From NCBI RefSeq assembly GCF_964031115.1, contig NZ_OZ035006.1, positions 620,001-684,000 on the forward strand: a DNA stretch of 64,000 nucleotides, read 5' to 3'. This stretch comes from Spiroplasma endosymbiont of Clivina fossor (GTDB taxonomy: Bacteria > Bacillota_I > Bacilli_A > Mycoplasmatales > Nriv7). The notes beneath the pieces were generated by a model. That model had not been told where the DNA came from. It did no database searches and saw only the letters and a program-made list of their open reading frames with translations. Shown piece after piece: positions 1-9,592 of this stretch; the stretch's first letter is position 1; every line of letters begins with the position of its first letter. The position numbers and the translations under genes were made by a program.

Positions 1-264
1 ATCATTTCCTTCAGCTAATAGTTTTCGCCATAAGCTCATTAGTTGTCCTGGTGATGATTGACTAGTTTTAGTATATTCACCATTTTTAACACGAGCATAA
101 AAATTAGATTTTTTAATATCACTAGTGGTATCTTCAATTTCAGTTCCATCTTCAAAACTTATTAATAAAGGAATGATATTAATATTTTTTTCTTTTAGCA
201 TTGTAAGGTCAAGGTTGCTAGATGAATCAACAATAATAGCAATTTTTTTATTTGTGTTGGACAT
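1..264 (-). CDS. DegV family fatty-acid-binding protein (partial, runs off left edge)
   Basis: The reading frame starts at ATG 264 and is still open at base 1, so only the first 88 residues are visible. The N-terminus reads IAIIVDSSSNLD, then a T-S-Q-S-S-P-G stretch. These are the two hallmark DegV motifs: the VDS/T fatty-acid-contacting start and the TSQPSPG-type loop. DegV proteins bind long-chain fatty acids and, in Firmicutes, can present them to fatty acid kinase. The next gene upstream on the same strand is a second DegV paralogue ending 10 bp before this start, so the two are probably co-transcribed. The family call is secure; the ligand is not visible from sequence. Confidence 0.88.
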   Translation of the reverse strand, partial: MSNTNKKIAIIVDSSSNLDLTMLKEKNINIIPLLISFEDGTEIEDTTSDIKKSNFYARVKNGEYTKTSQSSPGQLMSLWRKLLAEGND

Positions 265-274
265 TTTTTCTCCT

Positions 275-1108
275 TTACTTTATTCAATATACAAGTACAA
301 ATGTATTATATCCAGTGTGAGCAGCAATAACATTAGATATTAAACTCATATGCTTAATTGTAAATTTTTCTTTAGTAATGATTTTAATTACTTCTTCTTT
401 TAATTCCATATCACATAATGAATGCATAATTGTTAATTCGCCAGCACTGTCATAGCGCTTTTTGATTTCTTTTAAAACTTCTTTAATTGCTTTTTTAAAT
501 GTTCTGGTTTTATCAAATTTATCAATAAAACCATTAAATTCTAGTATTGGTTTAATTTTCAATAAATTAGCTAGGGTAGCAGCAGCACTGCTAATTCTGC
601 CACCACGAACCAATGTATCTAATTGATATGGAAGAATGAAGGCACAATATTTTGTTTTCTGTTCATCAATAAAACCTTGTAATTCATTAATAGGTCGTTC
701 TTGTAAAAATAGTTTTGTGCGGTTAATCATTTCCTTATTAATATCGCCAACTGCTTCGCTATCAATTATATAGACTTTGTTTTTATAAGCATTATCTTTA
801 GCTAGTAATATTGCACTTTGATATTGTCCTGATAGATGGGAAGAAATCGGAAAGAAAAGAATTTGCTCATATTCTTGTAGTAGTTCATCTCATTTTTCTT
901 TTAAAATTCCTGGTGGCGTTTGACTAGTTTTAATTGGTTCAGTTTCCAAAATTTTATAAAATTTATCAATAGTAATTTCTTTATTATTGTCAGCAATAGT
1001 TTTATTGTTAACATTTATCATTAAAGGGACAAATGCCAGATTATGTTCTTTTGCTTGGTCTTCATCATAACCAGTTGCTGAGTCTACTAAGATAATGTAT
1101 TGCTTCAT
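275..1108 (-). CDS. DegV family fatty-acid-binding protein
   Basis: Full-length DegV protein of 277 residues. It starts MKQYIILVDSATGYDED, followed by K-T-S-Q-T-P-P-G near residue 65 and a central LDTLVRGGRISS segment typical of DegV domain 2. Two TGA codons are read as Trp: one in KEKWDELL and one four codons before the true TAA at 275-277. A standard-code reading would split the gene. Mollicutes scavenge fatty acids, so a binding protein of this family fits, but whether it acts as a kinase partner or a carrier is inference. It is followed at 10 bp by a second DegV gene. Confidence 0.9.
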
Positions 1109-1206
1109 TAATTTTACACCTCACAAAAATCTCTATTTTGTTTATTAATCAATTATAAACTTTGATATAATATTATTCAAGAAAAGAAATAGTAAAGGAT
1201 AATTTG

Positions 1207-1281
1207 ATGATAAGAATAGCAAAATTTGTAATCAAAAAAAGAAATTTTCTTAAAAACTATATTACAATATTTATTAAGTAG
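1207..1281 (+). CDS. possible 24-residue basic small ORF
   Basis: This small ATG ORF lies in the spacer between degV and pncB. It has an AAAGGA ribosome-site-like stretch about seven bases upstream, and an extended -10-like TGATATAAT sits near 1156-1164. The peptide is rich in Lys, Arg, Ile and Phe. Nothing else supports translation; it could simply be the pncB leader. Confidence 0.2.
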   Translation: MIRIAKFVIKKRNFLKNYITIFIK

Positions 1282-1334
1282 TAAAATTGATATATTAAAA
1301 CTAATAATTATATAAGAGATTTGAGGCTATTTAA

Positions 1335-2387
1335 ATGACAAAATTTAAATTTGATGTTCGTATTAAAGAAGGCTATTATAGTGCGATTTATTTTTTAAAA
1401 ACCCAAAAAATTCTTAAAAAGTATTTTCCTAATAATATTGTTACGATGCAATTTTTTCAAAGACAAGATAATGTTATGCTTTGTGGTATTGATGAAGTTG
1501 TGGCCTTATTGAAAGAATTTGTAACACCATTAGAAAAAATATCTGTTTATGCTTTAAATGATGGTGATATTATTAAAGCTAATATTCCGGTTTTAAAAAT
1601 AACCGGTCCTTATCATTTATTTGGTTATTTAGAAGGAATTATTGATGGCATTTTAGCAAGAAGAAGTAGTGTTGCTACTAATTGTAATGAGATTTTAAAA
1701 GTTAGTAATGATAAACCAATCATCTTTATGTTTGATCGTAATGATGACTATCTTAATCAACAAGGTGATGGTTATGCTGCATATATTGCTGGTATTAAAT
1801 CACAAGTTACGAGAGCACAAACTGAATGATGAAATAATCAAGAAATATTGGTTGGGACAATGCCACACGCTTTAATTCATGGTTTTAATGGTGATATTAT
1901 TAAATCTTTAGAAGCTTATAGTGAATTATTTCCTAATGATAAGTTAGTAGCATTAGTTGATTTTGATAATGATGTTATTAATACTAGTTTAAAAGTATGT
2001 CGTCATTTTCAAAATCGTCTTAGTGCTGTTCGCGTTGATACTAGCATTAGTTTAGTTGATAAATATTTTACTGTTAAAGAAAATCAAGAGAAATATTATA
2101 ATGAAAATATTATGGGTATAAATCCAATTTTAATTAAGGCTTTAAGAAAAGCAATGGATGATGAAGGTTTTAATAATGTAAAAATTATTGTTAGTTCTGG
2201 ATTTGATAAAGCGAAGATTAGTTGATTTGTTAGTGATAATACCCCCGTAGATTTTTATGGTGTGGGAGCGACTATTGGTAAGTTTGGTATTCATTTTACT
2301 GGTGATTTAGTGCAATTAAATAATAAAAATTTTGCTAAAGTTGGTCGTGAAAATATTGAAAATGATAAGTTAGTACAAAAAATCTAA
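1335..2387 (+). CDS. pncB: nicotinate phosphoribosyltransferase
   Basis: A 350-residue protein that makes nicotinate mononucleotide from nicotinate and PRPP, the entry step of NAD salvage (Preiss-Handler route). Visible family features are an N-terminal block with MQFFQRQDNVMLCGIDEV, the GTMPHALI motif around residue 176 carrying the conserved active-site His, a VRVDTS phosphate-binding segment and a C-terminal VGATIGKF-type glycine motif. Three TGA codons (two adjacent near 1828, one near 2223) are read as Trp. Start ATG 1335 has only a weak GAGG upstream but fits the family N-terminus. It stands alone between degV and an unknown gene. Confidence 0.92.
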
Positions 2388-2396
2388 TTTTGATTA

Positions 2397-2405
2397 TGTT
2401 ATAAT
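2397..2405 (+). promoter_or_regulatory. extended -10 promoter element upstream of the gene at 2444
   Basis: The bases TGTTATAAT form a TGn extended -10 with a perfect TATAAT hexamer. It lies just after the pncB stop and about 40 bp before the next start, which has a strong AAGGAGGG ribosome site. No clear -35 is visible. Confidence 0.5.
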
Positions 2406-2443
2406 TTAAAAGAACGCATGCTTCTTTTAAAAGGAGGGTCATA

Positions 2444-3065
2444 ATGAATACTAATGATTTTAAAATTAAATATGGATTAAATGGTCCATTATCAAAACTT
2501 TATGAAGAAAATAGTCATCAGCAAAAAATTGCAGAGTCAAAAATTGCTGAAAATCGTCGTAAACAAAGAAATTGAATGCAACAAAAACAAGTATATGGTT
2601 ATGAACCAACAGAGATTATTTCACCAATTACAGGTTCTAATGCTAGTAAAGAAAATATTGCTAATGATAAACCAAAAGATTTTTCATTAGTAAATAATAC
2701 TTATAGTATTAGACCACAATCATTAGTTAGAACAACAAAGACTTATATATAGTTCAATTGAAGAATATGTTAATGAGCATGTTCAGCAAGAAATTATTAA
2801 TCGTAAAATTCAAAAATATCAAGATTTTTCAATATATGTTGAAGGAAGAAATATGACGAGAAATGTTAATCCAATTCCAATTGATTTTATTAATCGAAAA
2901 AGTGATAATAGTGTTAATTTAGCAACTAATGATGCCCATTATGATGATACTAGTTATATTCGGGCGCAAAGTTATGTTAATCGTTTTAATGATATTCATC
3001 AACGCGCTAGTAAATTTTATGATCAACAGCAAGTTACTGAAAAAATCGGAGCATTGTTAATTTAA
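2444..3065 (+). pseudogene. unknown gene split by a frameshift
   Basis: Translation from ATG 2444, after a very strong AAGGAGGG site, runs about 100 residues and hits TAG near 2752. From the same point a different frame is open without interruption to TAA 3063-3065, and the downstream part begins S-S-I-E-E-Y-V. The two halves have the same composition (Asn, Gln, Lys, Ile rich, hydrophilic, no membrane segment), so a small indel in the TATATAT run near 2745 probably broke one gene of about 205 residues. I do not recognise the family. It ends 38 bp before the tyrS remnant, in the same direction. A sequencing error in the TA repeat would restore it. Confidence 0.6.
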
Positions 3066-3103
3066 TTGATGAAAAACAAAAATAAGAGAAAGAATGGTAA
3101 GAA

Positions 3104-3869
3104 ATGGAATTTTTAGAAGAATTGCAAGCCCGAGGACTTTTAAAACAAGTTACTCTCTCTCTCTTAATAGTGAAAAAATAAAACAGGCTAAGAATAGTAA
3201 TGCTAGTGTTTATTGTGGTATTGATCCAACAGCAACATCATTGCATGTGGGACATTTATTGCAAATTGTTTTATTATATCGCTTTTCATTAGCGGGTTTT
3301 AAACCGCTTGCTGTTATTGGTGGGTGGTGCGACGGCAATGATTGGTGATCCGAGTTTTAAAGTTGAAGAAAGAAAATTATTAGATGCTAAAACAGTAAAA
3401 TTAAATAGTGATGCGCTTGCTTTACAATTAGATAAATTATTAGATCATAATATTAAAGTTTTAAATAATGATGATTGAATATCAAAATTAAATTTAATTG
3501 ATTATTTAAGAGATTTGGGGAAAGAGTTTACGATTAATTATATGCTTGATAAGGAATCAATTAAAACAAGACTTGCAACAGGAATTTCTTATACTGAATT
3601 TTCTTATATGCTTTTACAAGCATATGATTTTTGGTATTTATATAAGAATTATCAATGTTTAGTTCAAATTGGTGGTAGTGACCAATGAGGGAATATTACT
3701 GCTGGAATTGAATTGATTCGTAAAAAAGAACAAGATAATCATTTAGCAAGTGGTGGGTTAACGATTGAATTATTAACGCAAAGAATGGTGTTAAGTTTGG
3801 TAAAACGGAGCAAGGAACAATTTGGTTAGACGCTAATTTAACATCCCCATATATTTTGGACAGGCCCTA
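3104..3869 (+). pseudogene. tyrS: tyrosyl-tRNA synthetase, frameshifted and truncated
   Basis: Stitching frames gives a class I TyrRS N-terminal half: [14 protein letters not shown], then [17 protein letters not shown] with the HIGH motif as [17 protein letters not shown], the Tyr-binding block [32 protein letters not shown], and DGVKFGKTE as the KMSKS-equivalent loop. At least three frame breaks are present: in the CTCTCTCTCT run near 3155, at a 4-base duplication in GGTGGGTGGTGCG near 3320, and near 3783. The gene stops at about residue 240 where the bases TTTTGGACAGGCCC follow, identical to the terminus of the IS256-type elements in this window. The C-terminal anticodon and S4-like domains are absent. 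TyrRS is essential, so an intact copy must lie elsewhere. Confidence 0.88.
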
Positions 3870-3976
3870 ATTTTTTTTATATCGCTAAAGTTTTAAAAAT
3901 TGAGTTTGTTGACCACATCATTATTAGCAAAAATAATTTTTATAGTATTCTATTACAAACTAAATTTGCCATATAA

Positions 3977-4003
3977 AAACTGCCATATTTATAATGGCAG
4001 TTT
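3977..4003 (-). terminator. rho-independent terminator of the tkt-yneF operon
   Basis: The stem AAACTGCCAT pairs with ATGGCAGTTT across a 7-base loop, followed on the minus strand by a run of T. It lies 20 bp after the yneF stop. Apart from the IS256-like end at 3856-3869, the stretch 3870-3976 shows nothing recognisable. Confidence 0.8.
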
Positions 4004-4023
4004 AAAAAGTTATTTTATTAGTT

Positions 4024-4251
4024 CTAAGGTTTTTTTTGATTACGACGCATCGCATTCATCACAGCTTTAATTTGTGATTCGGAAGGTTTTCTTCCCATTT
4101 GCATATACATTGCTCGAATCATTTTTTCATTAACCGGTGGATTATCTCTTAATTGCTTTTCAAACATCTTTTTAGATATTAAAAATGCTAATAACCCTCC
4201 TATTACTAAACCGCCAACAAGACCAATTAACAATCCTGCTCATCAAGGCAT
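4024..4251 (-). CDS. yneF: YneF family membrane protein (UPF0154)
   Basis: A 75-residue protein starting MPWWAGLLIGLVGGLVIGGLLAFLISKK: one N-terminal membrane helix, then a cytoplasmic tail with NPPVNEKMIRAMYMQMGRKPSESQIKAVMNAM, the signature of the YneF/UPF0154 family. Two TGA codons encode the adjacent tryptophans, so the true start is ATG 4251, not the internal Met. The start lies one base past the tkt stop (4253), so translation is probably coupled. Next to tkt is also the position of yneF in Bacillus. The function of the family is unknown. Confidence 0.85.
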
Positions 4252-4252
4252 T

Positions 4253-6277
4253 TTATCTTTTCTCCTTTATATTATCTTTTTGTAATAATTGCTTAACTTG
4301 TAATGCAATATTATCAACAGTAAATCCTAATTCATTCATTATATCCTGCATTGGTGCTGATATTCCAAATCTATCAATACCAAAAGTTATCCCATTATCA
4401 ACATATTTATGTCATCCTCAAGTTGAAGCCATTTCTAAACTTATCTTTTTAACAGTTTGTGGAAGCACTTCTAACTTATAAGTCACATCTTGACAATCAA
4501 AAACAGTTGTTGAAGGCATAGAAACAACACGAATAGTATTAATATTTTCTTTTTGTAATTGTTGCTGAACTTTTAATGCTAATTGCACTTCACTACCCGT
4601 AGCAATAATTATTAATTCTAATTGTGATTTTTCAGGACTAACAATATATCCGCCCTTTAATGCTTTATTAACATCACTAGAAATAATTTGCGGTAAATTT
4701 TGTCGTGAAACTAAAATGGCTGTTGGCTTATCTTTACTATTCAATGCACAAATATAACTAGCAATCGTTTCTTTCATATCACAAGGACGAAAAACATTTA
4801 AGTTAGGTAATGCTCTTAACATTGAAATTTGTTCTATCGGTTGATGGGTTGGTCCATCTTCACCAACAGCAATTGAATCGTGACTAAAAACAAAAATATT
4901 AGGAATTTCCATTAATGAAGCTAAACGGATTGCAGGTTTCATATAATCACTAAAAATTAAAAAAGTAGCGACAAAGGAGCGAACAGTTTTTTGTAATAGC
5001 ATACCATTACTAATAGCACCCATCCCAAATTCACGAACACCAAACATAATATTACGACCTTGTAAATTATTAGATGCAAAGTATCCATCACTTCCTAAAA
5101 CTTTTGTTGATGATGATAAATCAGCACTACCACCAATAAATAACGGCAATTTTTTACTAATAGTTTTTAATACCATTGATGAACAATCTCTTGTTGCCAA
5201 ATCTTGTTCAATTAAAATATCTTGAAAGTCATCAGCAGTAAAATTATAGTTATGATACAAAGTATCATTAATTTCCTTATATTCAGTAACATATTTATTA
5301 GCATATTCAGTTCACATTTGATTTCAAATTTGTTGTTGTTGTTGGCCTCTTTGTGCAACTCTAACTTTAAAATCATTTTTTACATCATCAGGAACAAAAA
5401 ATGGTTCATAATCTCACTTTAAATTTTCTTTTAACTTAATAATATCATTTCCTAAAGGGGCACCATGAACACTGCTAGTTCCTGCTTTTGAAGCCCCAAC
5501 ACCAATAATAGTTTTAATTTCAATTAAAGTTGGCTTTTCTGTTTCCGCTTTAGCTTGTGTTATTGCTTGACTAGTTGCTTTAAAGTCACTACCCGCAGTA
5601 ACTAAAATATAATTTCAATTAGCACTTAAAAACCGCTGTTTTGTATTTTCACTTTGTGATAAACTTACGGGACCATCTAATTGAATATCATTAGAGTCAT
5701 ATAAAACAATTAAATTACTTAATTTTAAATGACCTGCTAAACTAATTGCTTCTTGACTTATACCTTCTTGTAAATCACCATCACTACAAATAATATAAGT
5801 ATGATAGTCAAAAATATTAAAATCAGGTTTATTATATTTATGTGCCAGAAAAGTTCTTACTAAATCACAACCAACGCCCATTGCTAATCCTTGCCCTAAT
5901 GGTCCCGTTGTTGCTTCAACACCAGGTGTTAAGTTTCTTTCTGGATGTCCAGGAGTAATTGAATCCAATTGCCGAAAATTTTTAACTTCATCAATACTAA
6001 TATCATAACCACTTAAATGTAATAACGCATACAATAATGCTGACCCATGTCCAGCTGATAAAATAAACCGATCACGATTAATTCATTGGGGATCTTGCGG
6101 ATTACAATATAAATGTTCACTAAATAGTGCATAACTCATTGGTGCTGCCCCTAAAACAATTCCCGGATGCCCTGAATTAGCTTGATTGACAGCTTCAACA
6201 CCTAACATCTTAATAGTATTAATTGACTGCTCACGATTATAATTATCGTTTTCATTTTGAAATTGGTTTTGTGACAT
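4253..6277 (-). CDS. tkt: transketolase
   Basis: A 674-residue thiamine-diphosphate enzyme that transfers two-carbon ketol units between sugar phosphates in the non-oxidative pentose phosphate pathway, giving ribose-5-phosphate for nucleotides. Visible: [20 protein letters not shown] at the N-terminus, [12 protein letters not shown], the TPP motif beginning [13 protein letters not shown] and closing with YDSND, and in the pyrimidine domain [30 protein letters not shown] and LVSRQNLP. Start ATG 6277 is preceded by AAGGAGG. Several TGA codons are read as Trp. It is the first gene of a tkt-yneF operon. Confidence 0.96.
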
Positions 6278-6350
6278 ATTATTCCTCCTTGTTACTTTTC
6301 ACCATACTTATTTTAATATATTTTCCATAAAATACCTATATTTTACTATT

Positions 6351-6496
6351 GGTCGCGTTTAGTTTTCTTAGGTATTGCTTTGAAGAAGTAAAACAATCAG
6401 CTAATTATATTATTTAATTACTAAACTAACCCTGCCTTTCTTGTTATTGTCATTTTTATTCGCTATGATTTTATCATATTATTGAATTTTTACACA
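6351..6496 (-). repeat. dispersed repeat A (terminus GGTCGCG)
   Basis: About 145 bp that recurs, with small changes, at 44433-44546, 57976-58120, 59140-59286 and 63360-63472. One end is always GGTCGCGTTTAGTTTTCTTA; the other reads toward TGTGTAAAAATTC. No coding potential is seen. The same terminal sequence closes the inverted-repeat element at 49325-50782, so both may be mobilised by the same transposase. Here it fills most of the tkt-ldh spacer. Confidence 0.7.
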
Positions 6497-6505
6497 TAAA
6501 AATTA

Positions 6506-6543
6506 TTTTTTATTTTATCAAGAGTTTTCGACAAAATTAAAAA
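6506..6543 (+). mobile_element. solo right end of the IS1595-like element
   Basis: TTTATCAAGAGTTTTCGACA followed by AAATTAAAA matches the right inverted repeat of the 1146-bp IS at 8350-9495. No transposase sequence is attached; a scar about 50 bp upstream of ldh. Confidence 0.7.
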
Positions 6544-6596
6544 AATAATTTATGTTAAAAAAATGATAAAATAAACTTAATAGGAGGTAGGTAATA

Positions 6597-7550
6597 TTGA
6601 ATAATAGAAGAAAAATAGTTTTAGTTGGTTGTGGAGCAGTAGGCTCATCATTCCTGTATTCTTGCATTAATACTGGTTTAGCATCAGAATATGTTTTAAT
6701 TGATGCTTTTCAAGATGTTGCCCACGGTAATAGATTAGACTTTGAAGATACTTTAGCATGACAAGAAAGACCCTTTCATAAAGTAACAAACGGTTCATAT
6801 CTTGATTGTAAAGATGCTGATATTATTGTTATTACTGCTGGTCGTCCGCAAAAACCGGATGAAACAAGACTAGATTTAGTAGTTGATAATGCTAAAATAA
6901 TTAGTAATATTATGAAAGAAATTAAAAATTCTGGATTTAGTGGTATTATAATTATTGCTTCTAATCCTGTTGATGTATTAACCTTCGTTGCTCAAAAAAT
7001 TAGTGGTTTTGCTACAAATCGTATTTTTGGATCAGGAACAATTCTTGATTCTTCACGATTAATGTTTGCTTTAGGAGAACATTTTAAAATTTCACCAACA
7101 TCGGTGACCGCATATATTGCTGGTGAACACGGTGATTCATCCGTTGCATTATATTCCAAAGCAATTGTTGGTGCTGAAAATTTAATGACTTTAAAGAAAA
7201 ACCAGTTGATTAATGATGAAACATTAAAATCAATTCATAAATTGGTTATTCAAAAAGCTTATGAAATAATTAAATTAAAAAAAGCTACTCATTATGGAAT
7301 TGGTGTTTGTTTAGCAAGAATTGTTAAAGCAGTTTTAAATGATGAACAAGTGATTTTACCTGTGGGTGCTTATTTAAACGGTGAATATCACCAAAAAGAT
7401 ATTTATACAGGTATTCCTGCAGTCATAGGAAGTAATGGCATTGAAAGAGTAGTACAATTGGATATTAGTGAACAAGAACAAGACCAATTTAATAGTTCTT
7501 GTGATGCTTTAAGAAAAGTTATTACTGTGGCTATTGAAGCTATTAATTAG
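6597..7550 (+). CDS. ldh: L-lactate dehydrogenase
   Basis: A 317-residue protein that reduces pyruvate to L-lactate with NADH and so regenerates NAD for glycolysis. Seen: Rossmann start IVLVGCGAVGSS, KPDETRLDLVVDN with the substrate-contacting Arg and the proton-relay region, NPVDVLT, and AGEHGDSSVALYS with the catalytic His. The start is TTG 6597, six bases after AGGAGGT; the first ATG in frame is far downstream and would remove the nucleotide-binding fold. One TGA at 6760 encodes Trp. A small unknown gene follows at 28 bp. Confidence 0.95.
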
Positions 7551-7578
7551 TAAGGAAGATATATTTTTAAGGAGTATA

Positions 7579-7842
7579 ATGGTGGTAATGCCTAAAAACT
7601 TAGAAAATGTTGTAGAAATCTTTGATGGTAATGCTGATTTAGTGGCATCAGCATTAAGCGAAGGAAAAACAATTATTATGGCTGTTAAGAAAGGACCATT
7701 AGCAAATAAATCAATTGAAACTGGTTATTCAGAATTTTTTGATGCACAAGTAGAATTTAAAGAAGATAAAGAAAATGCGGGTACTTGTGCTTGTGGTGAA
7801 CCAGCTGATTGCTTAGTTTATATGTGAAGAGAGAATAAATAG
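7579..7842 (+). CDS. small conserved-looking protein with C-terminal Cys cluster
   Basis: An 87-residue protein with AAGGAG four bases before ATG 7579; a second ATG at 7588 is possible. The body is a mixed hydrophobic/acidic domain (FDGNADLVASALSEGKTIIM) with no signal peptide. The C-terminus carries CACGEPADC, three cysteines in eight residues, suggesting metal binding or a redox pair. The last codons include TGA as Trp. It lies directly behind ldh and shares a terminator at 7995-8022, so probably co-transcribed. I do not recognise the family. Confidence 0.65.
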
Positions 7843-7994
7843 AATTTTTAAAAGCATAAGACTGCAAAAATTACAAATTACGATTTAGTTTTTTCTATTA
7901 TTTATTAATTTTATTGCAAAAATAACAAATTTAAAAGAAGTTAAAATCGGGCGCATAAAGTTTTGTTAGGTAGGTAAAGATTTGAATAAGTATT

Positions 7995-8022
7995 AAGACA
8001 GTCGGCAATGATTGTCTTTTTA
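7995..8022 (+). terminator. rho-independent terminator after ldh operon
   Basis: AAGACAGTC pairs with GATTGTCTT (one G-U) around a six-base loop, followed by TTTTATTTT. A second GC-rich hairpin (GGTGG TCG CCACC) lies at about 8111-8123. Confidence 0.7.
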
Positions 8023-8156
8023 TTTTATAGGGTGTTAAAAATTTGTTCTTTGAAAATTAAATACAAGTGAATTAATAATGTTGGTATGTGTTAAAGCACG
8101 ATAAATTGTGGGTGGTCGCCACCACACAACCAAAAGAAAAGTTTACCAGTTTTAAT

Positions 8157-8349
8157 GGACGCGTAAAGTTTTGTTAGGTGGAAAAATATTTGATTAATTT
8201 TGAAAGAAAAGTAACTACAATTTAATTATCGTTTTATTTGAAAAATAAGTAATAAAACAAAATATTTAATATTAACAAACATAATCTTAATAAAAGGTTA
8301 TAAAAACTAAGTAAAATGCTTATAAAAACAACATTAAAATAATTTTTTA
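8157..8349 (+). repeat. left part of inverted-repeat (MITE-like) element, copy 1
   Basis: Begins GGACGCGTAAAGTTTTGTTA and continues about 190 bp, the same as at 15971, 46173, 49325 and 54468. It ends at the ATTTTTTA target sequence where the IS1595-like element entered. A further stray copy of just the terminal sequence lies at 7949-7982. Between 7843 and 8157 I see only the terminator, the hairpin and this stray end. Confidence 0.7.
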
Positions 8350-9495
8350 TTTTAATTTTGTCGAAAACTCTTGATAAAATAAAAAAAATCATCAACTTGA
8401 TAATTTTAAAAGGCTTTTATGTAAAATTACTATTTTTACTTTAACTTTTTTATACATTAAAATATAATACCGCTGTTTGTTGGTTTGGAGTTAAACCCTT
8501 ATGTTGGTATTTTCATTTTCAGAGATTTAAATAATTTTGAATATTAGTAAAACCTAAACCATGATAATGAATTAAGGCTTCTTTAAGACTAGATTGTAAT
8601 TTACTGATTTTATTTAAGTTACGATAACTAGCTTCAGGATTAATTGTTGTTTTAGTTACACATAAAGTAGAATTTGTTTGTTTTGCTACTAAAAAATATA
8701 ATTTTTGCATATCAGAAGTAATAATTGAATTTTCGTTAATTAATTCTTTGTTCATATTTTCAATAACTCATTGTTTTTGTAAACGTTTGGTGTTTGTGAA
8801 TTTAACATAAATATTGTTATTATTATCAATTGCCATTTGAATACAGCATTTAGTATTAGTTGCGAATGGGTCAAGGTGAATTCTTCGTGGATCAGTTTTA
8901 TATTTGAAATTTCCTTTATGGATTTCTTTAATAAATGTTTCATCGATTTGGATTTTACCAGATAATTTTTTAAATTTTAATTGGGTATTTTCTAATTGTT
9001 TTGATTTCATTAATTTTTGACGATTATATCAAGCAGTTTTTAATGTAGTTTTAATAAAACGAGAAATTGTTTTACTAGATTGCCCCAGCAATGAAATTTG
9101 AATCAATAAATTTCATTGTTCATAATTTAAATGACTTCAATAAATAAAATGATTACGAAAAGCGTCAAAACTTGCACGGCAATTTTTACATAAATATTTT
9201 TGTTTTCCTTCTGAATTATGTCCATTTTTAACGCAATGGTAAGATTCACATTTAGGGCATTTAATACCTTGCGCTCTAAATTTTTGATCAATTTCATTTA
9301 AACGTTTTTGTTTTTTTATTAATTCTGCTTGTTGTTTGACTTTTTCATAAAATTCTAAAAATTGATCATCTGTTAAAGTATTTACTAGTTCTTGAATTAT
9401 TTTTTCCATAATTATTATCCACCTCTATCATATTAAAAATATACCTAAAATTAAGTATATTCAATAAATATCAAGAGTTTTCGACAAAATTAAAA
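8350..9495 (-). mobile_element. IS1595-like insertion sequence, complete copy
   Basis: 1146 bp bounded by inverted repeats TTTTAATTTTGTCGAAAACT and its complement. It carries one intact transposase on the minus strand. The left flank is the ATTTTTTA target seen at the other complete copy, but the right flank (AATTATTC) does not repeat it, so this copy has lost its original partner flank. The right end lies only about 30 bp before the RNase J-like gene's -10 element. Confidence 0.88.
8450..9409 (-). CDS. IS1595-like transposase with N-terminal zinc ribbon
   Basis: 319 residues, intact when TGA is read as Trp. The N-terminal region has a predicted coiled stretch, then a zinc ribbon CPKCESYHC...CKNC at roughly residues 51-79, a helix-turn-helix-like LLGQSSKTISRFIKTTL, then the catalytic core opening with IQIDETFI (first Asp near residue 148) and a second conserved block in the IITSDMQ region. 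This is the layout of IS1/IS1595 superfamily transposases. The 8-bp target duplication seen at 49518-50663 also fits IS1595. The subgroup is my inference. Confidence 0.82.
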
Positions 9496-9526
9496 AATTA
9501 TTCTCTGCTTAGGTGCATAATCAATG

Positions 9527-9535
9527 TGTTATAAT
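9527..9535 (+). promoter_or_regulatory. extended -10 promoter of the RNase J-like / ftsK / uvrC block
   Basis: TGTTATAAT gives a TGn plus perfect TATAAT, 58 bp before the start at 9593. It lies about 30 bp from the end of the neighbouring IS, so any -35 must be within IS-proximal sequence. Confidence 0.55.
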
Positions 9536-9592
9536 AATAAAAGCAATATTTTAAAATAAAATTATATTAAATTAGAGGAGAAAAAAATAGTT

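Noticed and set aside
8041-8075. TTCTTTGAAAATTAAATAC resembles sequence seen upstream of rRNA genes
   Set aside because: No rRNA follows; repeats and an IS come next. Short AT-rich similarity only.
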